A stretch of 64,000 bases of DNA, taken from positions 199,181,246 to 199,245,245 of the forward strand of contig NC_045434.1 in the NCBI RefSeq assembly GCF_002776525.5, given 5' to 3'. Position numbers and translations under genes: made by a program. Under the pieces are notes generated by a model that saw nothing but the letters and a program-made list of their open reading frames with translations, was not told the origin of the DNA and ran no database searches. Positions 11,601 to 20,600 of the stretch are shown here, in pieces (position 1 is the first letter of the stretch; each line of letters begins with the position of its first letter). This stretch comes from Piliocolobus tephrosceles. Taxonomy: Eukaryota > Chordata > Mammalia > Primates > Cercopithecidae.

Positions 11601-14600
11601 GTTTCACCCACAGACTGACACTGGGGGGCTGCTCTGTTCCCAGAGGCAGGGGCATGTTTGAAGACCCCACCCGGCCTGGGAAGCAGCAACAGCTGGGGCA
11701 GGAGCTGAAGGAGCTGAAGAACATGGAGGAGGCCTTGGACCAGCTCATCCAGAGCTGCTCTCTGAGCTTCAAGCACCTGACTGAGGACAAGGCCAACAAG
11801 AGATATCCTCCTTCGTTGGGGGAAGGTGTCAGGGAGCAGGAACCTGTTGCATGTTTATATCTATCCTGAGTTGATTCAATAACTTACCCTAAGGGTCTGG
11901 CATCTGTTTCTTCTTTCCTGGGTGGCCTTTCTTCTCAAGTCTATTTTTTGAATTATTTATTTAGTTTTTTTAGAGACAAGGGCTCATTTTGTCATCCAGG
12001 CTGTAGTACAATGGCATGATCATAGCTCACCACAGCCTCACACTCCTGGGTTCAAGTGATCCTCCCACCGCAGCCTCCTGAATAGCTGGAACTACGGGCG
12101 TGTGCCACCATGCCTGGCTAATTTTTTATTTTTTGTATAGACAGGGTCTCACTTTGTTGCCCAGGCTGGTCTCTAACTTGGCTTCAGTCAATCCTCCCAC
12201 TTCAGTCTCCCATCTCCCAAAGTGCTGAGATTACAGGCATGAGTCACTGTGCCTGGCCTCAAGTTTATTAAAGGTATTTTTTCATTACTGAAAATAAGCC
12301 AAGTACATTTGCCTTTAAGTCTGGAAAATGGAGAAAAAGAATGACAAACTGCCACCTTAACATAGCCATTGTTCCTGAACTGCACACAGAATGTATGTTA
12401 TTTAAATATAGTTGTAATATAGTTGTGTGCCTGCTGCACATAACTTTTCTTTCTTTTTTTTTTTTAAGACAGAGTCTCACTCTGTCGCCCAGGATAGAGT
12501 GCAGTGGGACAGTCTTGGCTCACTGCAACCTCCACCTCCCGAGTTCAAGCGATTCTCCTGCTTCAGCCTCCTAAGTAGCTGGGATTACAGGTGCCCGCCA
12601 CCACGCCTGGCTAATTTATTTATTTATTTATTTTTTGAGATGGAGTCTCGCTCTTGTTGCCCAGGCTGGAGTGCAGTGGTGCAATCTTGGCTCACCACAA
12701 CCTCTTCCTCCTGGGTTCAAGCGATTCTCCTGCCTCAGCCTCCCAAGTAGCTGGGATTTCAGGCGCCTGCCACCACACCCAGCTAATTTTTGTATTTTAA
12801 GTAGAGATGGGGTTTCACTATGTTGGTCAGGCTGGTCTCAAACTCCTGACCTCAGGTGATCCACCCGCCTCGACCTTCCAAAGTGCTGGGATTATAGGAG
12901 TGAGCCACCACACCCGGACTTCATGGCCAGCTAATTTTTGTATTTTTAGTGGAGATGGGGTTTCACCACGTTCGCCAGTCTGGTCTTGAACTCCTGACCT
13001 CAAGTGATCCACCCGCCTTGGCCTCCCAAAGTGCTGGGATTACAGGCATGAGCCACCGCGCTCGGCCAAATATCTTTATACATAGAACGCTTTCCCATAT
13101 TTTTACTTGTTTTCCTAGGTCAGATCCCTAGGATTGAAATGATGAGGTCAAAGAGCATGGACTTTGCTGAGGCTCTTTCATACATTTTCCAACACTGTTT
13201 CATATCGAATTGGTTTTGGATATGATGTTGTATTTTTGGAAGGATGTGAGGCATTGTGAGAAATATAAATATAAAACACGTCTTCCTGCCTTCTCAGAAC
13301 TAATGATCTAGTTTGAGAGACGAAGCCTTTATATAAAAAACTGATATAAGGCAACAATTTTTATGGTTTATATCCCCATTTGCTTTCCAAAGGGATCCAA
13401 GGTAGCTTATGATATTAACAGGTTACAGATTGTAGTTATTTCTAAGCTGCACAAGGAGTGAGAAAGTAATGTTCAGAGGCTTAGGAGGTGAAGGTGCTTC
13501 CTGGCAGGGTTGGGGTTTGAATTTTGACCAGACAGTCACTTTTCTTGACTCTCCTGCCCTACGCTGGCCTATGTGACTTACCAGGATATCCGTGCTGTCG
13601 GCAACTTTAAGGAGCAGACAGTGATTGCCGTCAAGGCCCCTCCGCAGACGAGACTGGAAGTGCCCGACAGGACTGAGGTGAGAGGCGAAATATTTGGTAG
13701 AGAGCAGGGTTGAGACCCTGCTAGGGAGGGTTCCAGGCAGCTCTGCAGACTCTGTCCCTGGCATTGCCTAGCTCCATGCTTCCCAGGCCCATTCTGGTGT
13801 CCATGGCAATATTGGTGGCCTTCAAGCTTGAGCAGAAATGGCAGAAGCTGGAAAGGGCAACCGAGACTGAGCAGTGGCCTGAGAAAATCTCTGTTCCTAG
13901 TTTCTTCTGCATCCCACCAGCCCTGGGTTCGTGCCCACGTGTGACGGTGTCAGTACTCATGAAAATCCTTTCATGCTGACTGTGCTTTCCCGAGTTAAAG
14001 ACCAAAATTCCTGACACTCCCTATGAGGCTTTGGTGCTCTGACCCCAGGTGGCCTCGTCCTTTTCCCTGCCGCCCCAATCTGTCTTTGTTTTGGCCACAC
14101 TGACCTGTCTGCAGTTACCCCATTGCACTAAGTTCATTCCTAGTATGAGATCTTCTGTTTTATTTTATTTTAATTATTTATTTATTTACTTATTTTTGAG
14201 ATGGAGTCTCATTCTGTCGCCCAGGCTAGAGTGCAACGGCGCGATCTCGACTCACTACAACCTCCGCCTCCCAGGTTCAAGCGATTCTCCTGCCTCAGCC
14301 TCCCAAGTAGCTGGGATTACAGGCGCCTGCCACTATGCCCGGCTAAGTTTTGTATTTTTTTTAGTAGAGATGGGGTTTCACCATGTTGGTCAGGCTGGTC
14401 TTGAACTCCTGACCTCGTGATCCACTCGCCTCACCTTCCCAAAGTGCTGGGATTACAGGCATGAGCCACCGAGCTCGACCTATTTGATTTTTTTTTAAAG
14501 ACATGGTCTTGCTCTGTCACCCAGGCTGGAGTGCAGTGGCATGATCTCAGCCCACTGCAACCTCTGCCTCCCGGGCTCAAGCCATCCTCCCACCTCACCC

Positions 14601-17600
14601 TCCTGAGTAGCTGGGACTACAGGTGCATGCCACCATGCCTAGGAAAATTTTTTGTATTTTTGTAGAGACGAGGTTTTGCCATGTTGTCCAGGCTGGTCTC
14701 GAACTCCAGCATAGAAGTGATTTGCCCACCTTGCCCTCCCAAAGTGCTGGGATTACAGGGGTGAACCACCGCACCTAGCTGTGCAAGACCTTCATACATG
14801 CTCCCCTCAGCTGAAATGCTCTTCCCTCTCTGCCTGGTTTACTGCTATTCATCCTACAGGTCTCAACTCAAATGTCACTTCCTCAAGGAAGCCTTCTCTG
14901 ATTACCTCCAGACTTCATAAACACCTGTGCTTTTCCACTGCCTTTAATCTCCATTTGCTGAGGTATATTTGGCATGATTGCACGATTGCATTCTGCTTCA
15001 TCTATTAGAGTATAAGCTTCACAAGAGAATGTTCTGCTCACCTTGTATCCCTTGCCCAGAGCCAGCCCCAGGAAGAACCGGGGCTGCAGAGACGATTAAG
15101 GTCCCTCCCCTCCCCTGGAGGAGTTCAGGACTTAGTGGGAAAAAAACACTGTCATTTATGGACAGAAGATGTGCTTTGAGAGAATAGAGAAAGGGTGGTT
15201 AGAGGAGGTATCCCAGATAGGGACAGTTAAACTAGGTCTTAAAGAACGAATAGGGTTTTTGCTAGGTGCAGTCCTGTGGGAGCACAGGCATGGAGACCTG
15301 GACATGTGCCGGGATGGCAGGCATGTCATCCAGTTGTGGTTTAAGTTGTAGTTATGTGGTAGGGAGGAGGCAGAGTGGGAAGGCCAAATATTAGGACTCT
15401 TGGCCACAAGTAACAGAAAGCCAAGTCCAACTGGCTTCAGCCGGAGGTATGGGTAGGGGTGGCGGGAACCAAGTGACAAGTCCTGGGGGAGATTCAGAGA
15501 TTGCGGGCAAGGCTGGATGTAGATGCCCAAACTATGACTTCAGGTCTGTCTCACGCTTTTCATCTCTCTGCTTTTCTCTGTGCTGACTCCATTCCCAGGT
15601 GGGCTCTCTCCTTGTGGTGGCAGAGACAGCTCCTATGATACCAGCTCAGCAACCCCAGTGGGAAGGGGGCTCCCATTTCCCGCAAGTCCAGCAAAAGTCG
15701 TGGGCCTAGTGCTGGTTGGATCCACCTGAGCCATTTGCCACCCCGAACCAATCATGTCACACTAACTTTCCTGGCTGCGTCACAAGCTCACCCACTGGCA
15801 CTGGGGAAGGGTTCTGCCCCCCTGCCCCAAAACTACATGACCTGAGAGTGGAGGGAAGAGTGATTTCCCACAGGAAAATCAAGGTGTTCCCCCTAAAAGA
15901 AGTGGGTTTCGGGGCCAGACAACAGAAACAGCGGAAGTCCACCTTAGGCCAGATGGAGTTGGTCTCTGCCAGCCCAGGGGTTGAGCTTGCACCCAGGGAT
16001 GGCAGCAGCCATGTGCGTCTGTCCATACACACTGAGTGTAAGTGTCCAGCTGCCCAGAGCAATGACCTGGCTTCTCTTCCTCCTTCAGGACAACCTGCAG
16101 ATATATCTCAAGAGCACCCAAGGGCCCATCGAAGTCTACCTGTGCCCAGAGGAGGTGCAGGAGCCGGACAGTCCTTCCGAGGAGCCCCTCCCCTCTACCT
16201 CCACCCTCTGCCCCAGCCCTGACTCTGCCCAGCCCAGCGGCAGCACCGACCCTAGCATCATGGAGCACACAGCATCCTCAGGTAGGGCCCTTGTCCAGAG
16301 GGACAGGAGGTCGGGGAGAGCGACCGGCCTTAGTTTTCTCTTCCACATCAATGTTTGTTGAAAATCTCCTGTTTTATCCAGCAGCTGGAGATGCAGTCAT
16401 CCTACCCCACACATGTGCATTGTACTTCATGCTTTATAAAGCCCGGCTAGGAAGGCTGGTGCTGCTCCAGGGCAGAGGAAGGCCTGGATCTGAATCCCAG
16501 CCCAACCACTTACCAGCTCTGTGACCTTGGACAAGTTACTTCACCTCTCTTGGCCTCCATTTTTCTCATCTGTGAGTTGGGCACAGTAATTAATACTGTC
16601 TAACTCCTAGGTTGTTGTGAGATTATAGCTCATGCCTATAATCCCAGCACTTTGGGAGGCCGAGGCAGGAGAATCATTTGAGACCAGGAGTTCAAGAGCA
16701 GCCCAGGCAACAGGGGTACCCTGTCTCTACAAAAAAAATTTTAAAATTAGATGGGTGTGGTGGCACACGCCTGTAGTCCCAGCTACTCGGGGAGCTGAGG
16801 TGGGAGGATCACTTTAGCCATGGAGGTTGAGACTGCAGTGAGCTATGATCATGCTGCCACACTCCAGCGTGGGCAACAGAGGGAGACCCTGCCTCAAAAA
16901 TAAAAATAAGAATAAAATTTAAAAAGAATAGGCCAGACGCTGTGGTTCCCACCTATAATCCCAGCCGTCTGGGAAGGTGACGTGGGAGGATCACTTGAGC
17001 CCCGGAGTTCAAGACCAGCCTGGGCAACATAATGAAACTCCATCTCTAATAAAAATAAAATAAAATAATAAAATTTGCCCATTAAAAAAAATTAAGGGAT
17101 AGAGGTGATGTGTCTTACCCAAGGTCTCCCAGCTGGGAGGCAACAGAGCTGTGTCTTGAACCTTGGTCTATGCACTCCCAGCCCAGTGCTCTCCACAAGG
17201 CATAGAATAAATCAAAGAAGGGGCTTCTGGCTGGGAGGTGGACAGTATGGTTAACAGCTGGCTACCCCTGGTGGAAGGTGGTACAGGGAAGTTGCCAGGG
17301 AGCAGAGTTCCTGAGAGCTTCCCAAAGAGGGTGGGAGTCCAGAAGGAGTACAAAGGGAAGCCTGTAAAGGCCCCTCTCCAGAACAGTTTTTGCCTTTTCC
17401 TGGGATCACACATCTGGTTAGACTGGCAGGATTCTTCAAGGCTGTGTAGGCCAGTGTTCCACTTTTTGTCTTCTTATTTAGCAGCAGAATTCTCTTAAGT
17501 AGAACCGTAGTGTTTAGACAAAGGTAGGGCTAGAGCTGGGCTGATGGAATAGGCTTGCTGGAAGGGTTCTGCAGTACCCTGGTTGTGTCCGTTTCTCTAA

Positions 17601-20600
17601 CTCAGAGGTTAATAAACTATTGCCGGCAGGTCAAATCTGACCTGCTTTTAATGACCCATGAGCTGAGAATGGTTTTACATTTTTAAAGAGTTGTGGGAGA
17701 AAGAAAAAGAAGGCAACTGTGTGACAGAGACCACAAGTGTCCCACAAAACCTAAAATACTCTCAAGCTTTTTTTTTTTTTTTTTTTTGAGACAGAGTCTC
17801 GCTCCGTCACCCAGGCTGGAGTGTAATGGTGTAATCTCGGCTCACTGCAACCTGTGCCTGCCAGGTTCAATCAATTCTCCTGCCTCAGCCTCCCAAGTAG
17901 CTGGGATTACAGGTGCCTGCCATCATGCCCAGCTAATTTTTGTGTGTGTGTATGTATTTTTAGTAGAGACAGGTTTCCCCATGTTGACCAGCCTGGTCTT
18001 GAACCCTTGACCTCAGATGATCCACCTGCCTCAGCCTCCCAAAGTGCTGGGATTACAGGCTCCAGCTCTTTATAGAAGTTTGCTGTCCCCATCTAACTCA
18101 ACCCTTCTTTTTACACATGAATGAACAGAGGCCCAGAGAGAACAAGTGGCTTCCCTAAGGTCACACAGCAAGTTGATGGCAGAGCTGGTACCAGAGCCCA
18201 GCCTCCCACCTCTTCTCTAATGATCTCTCCCGTGTCTGTCAGGCCTCATCAGGGACCAGAGCTTCTCCCTGTGCCAGCCATCTGTCCCTCGGGGCACCTC
18301 CCCAGTGCCTATCTCCCATCCCAGACCTGTGCCCCACCCTCTGGTCCATCTTCCTCCTGCTGTGCCTCCTCAAGTGTCAGCATGTGCATAGCCCTCCAAA
18401 GCTGGAATCACCTTCGCTTCAGTTGTCCTCTGAGACGTTGGGTGGAGGTGGCAGATCCCAAAACATAAACAAGGGCGTGAAGTTGTTTTTCTTTTTTTTG
18501 AGACAGAGTCTCACTCTATCACCCAGGCTGGAGTGCAGTGGCACGATCTCAGCTCACTGCAACCTCTGCTTCCCAGGTTCAAGCGATTCTCCTGCCTCAG
18601 ACTTGCGAGTAGCTAGGAGTACAGGCATGTGCCACCACGCCTGGCTAATTTTTGTATTTTTAGTAGAGACAGAGTTTCACCATGTTGGCCAGGCTGGTCT
18701 CGAACTCCTGACCTCAGGTGATCCACCCACCTCAGCCTCCCAAAGTGCTGGGATTATAGGTGTGAGTCACCGAGCCCGGCCGGGTGTGAAGTTTTTACCT
18801 GAGTTTTACAAATCAAGATCCTGAGGCCTAGAGAGGAGTAGAGGCTTACAGAACAACAGCTCTCATGTCATGACTGTCCCCCCGACCCTTGTCACATGGC
18901 CTCAGTGTTACCCTGCTGAAGGGAGGAAGAGGAAGTTTTCCTGGTCTCGGCTCACTGTAACCTCTGCCTCCCAGGTTCAAGCGATTCTCCTGCACAGACA
19001 CACACACACACCCCCACATGCGTGTTCCATGCTGTGTTCTGAAGTAGGGTCGTTTTGAGGTCTGAGTGCCAGAGGCCATGTAAGAGAGGAAGCTGCTACA
19101 GTCTTGGGACCTGGGTCCTGGCCCTGGTTATGCATTACCAGGGGAAGTGTTCTCTTCAGCCTCAGTTTCCCTCATCTGTAATAGAAGGGGTTTGAACAAC
19201 ATCGTCTCTGACATTTCTCCAGGCTCTGACATTCTGAGATGAACCTAAATGTAGCTGATGGCACAGGATTTGAAATTGGGAGACCTGGGTTCAAACCTGT
19301 ATCTCTTGGTGACTGTCAGTGAATCACTTTAACCCCTCGAAGCCTCAGTTCCCACATCTCTCAAATGGGGACACTTGAAATTTCCTCATGAATATTGAGT
19401 GGGTTATAAGAGATGATATGGCATAAATGTGCTTTTTTAAAAAATAAAGCTTATGTGGCTGGCCGCGGTGGCGCATGCCTGTAATCCAGCACTTGGAGAG
19501 GCCGAGGGAGGTGGATCATTTGAGGCCAGAAGTTCCAGACCAACCTGGCCAACACAATGAAACCCCATCTCTACTACAAACACAAAAATTAGCCGGAGGT
19601 GGTGGTGCATGCCTGTAATCCCAGGTACTCAGGAGGCTGAGGCACAAGAATCACTTGAACCAGGGAAGCAGAGGTTGCAGTGAGCTGAGATTATACCGTT
19701 GCACTCTAGCCTGGCAGACAGAGTGAGACTCTGTCTCAAAAGAAAAAAAAAAAAAAAAAGCTTGTGTGAAGAGCATCTACTGAGCTGGGCCTAGTGCTGT
19801 TTTAGAGACAGAAAGAGCCATTCATATTACAAAAGGCGATTCTATTTCTGGACGTGATCAACAGCAGGAGACAGCAAGGTCTGATCTATAATAGACATTT
19901 TCACATGTGTTTTATCAGTTACTGCTTCTAATACTCATCCCTGTTTTTCCACATGAGGAAACAGTTCTGGGGTTCCATGGCTGGTGAGAGGAGGCGCCAG
20001 AGTCTCAGCCCACATGCTCCCTGCTCCCAAGCCAGGCCTCTGACTGTAACATCAGCAGCGTGCCAAACAAACTTTAGATTTTTTTTTTTTAATTCAAATA
20101 CATTTAATTGACTTATTTGGGCCCTAGTTTTCTCATCTGTAAATAGGGGTAACAGCATGGACTCCCTCAGGGCCGTTTGAGTGTCCAAGGAGGCTGAACC
20201 ACACATCGCCTCAAGGGCAGTGTCACCACCTCCCCCATTAGTCTTGGTAAATGGGAAAATTTTTTTTTTTTTTTTTTTGAGGCTGAGTCTTGCTCTGCCT
20301 CCCAGGCTGGAGTGCAGTGTCTTGATCTAGGCTCACTGCAAGCTCCACCTCTTGGGTTCACGCCATTCTCCAGCCTTAGCCTCCTGAGTAGCTGGGACAA
20401 CAGGCAACCACATCTGGCAAATTTTTGTAGTTTTAGTAGAGATGGGGTTTCACCATGTTGGCCAGGCTGGTCTCGAACTCCTGACCTCAGGTGATCTGCC
20501 CACCTCAGCCTCCCAAAGTGCTGGTATTATAGGCATGAGCCACTGTGCCAGGCCAAACCAGTGCTTCATATGCACTTACCATGCAGTCCTCTGAGCAACC

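Larger units (their letters stand above)
11803..13562 (+). other. E2F2 intron 4: U12-type AT-AC intron
   Basis: The intron begins ATATCCTCC and ends CCTGCCCTAC. A branch-site-like TTTTCTTGACTC has its branch A at 13548, 14 bases before the intron's end, and there is no strong polypyrimidine tract: the signature of the minor spliceosome. U12 introns are known in E2F-family genes. Only this pairing keeps the protein frame (KR|LAYVTYQD). It contains Alus at 11943-12259 and 12450-13067. Confidence 0.93.
13678..16088 (+). other. E2F2 intron 5
   Basis: Contains Alus at 14159-14480 and 14487-14780 and an L2 fragment at about 14781-15060. The remainder, including 15060-16080, is unique without a convincing exon. 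Confidence 0.8.

Noticed and set aside
11585..11869. 94-residue frame taken as a single exon running past 11802
   Set aside because: The frame past AAGAG is intronic. The AT-AC boundaries at 11803 and 13562 give the exact E2F2 continuation.
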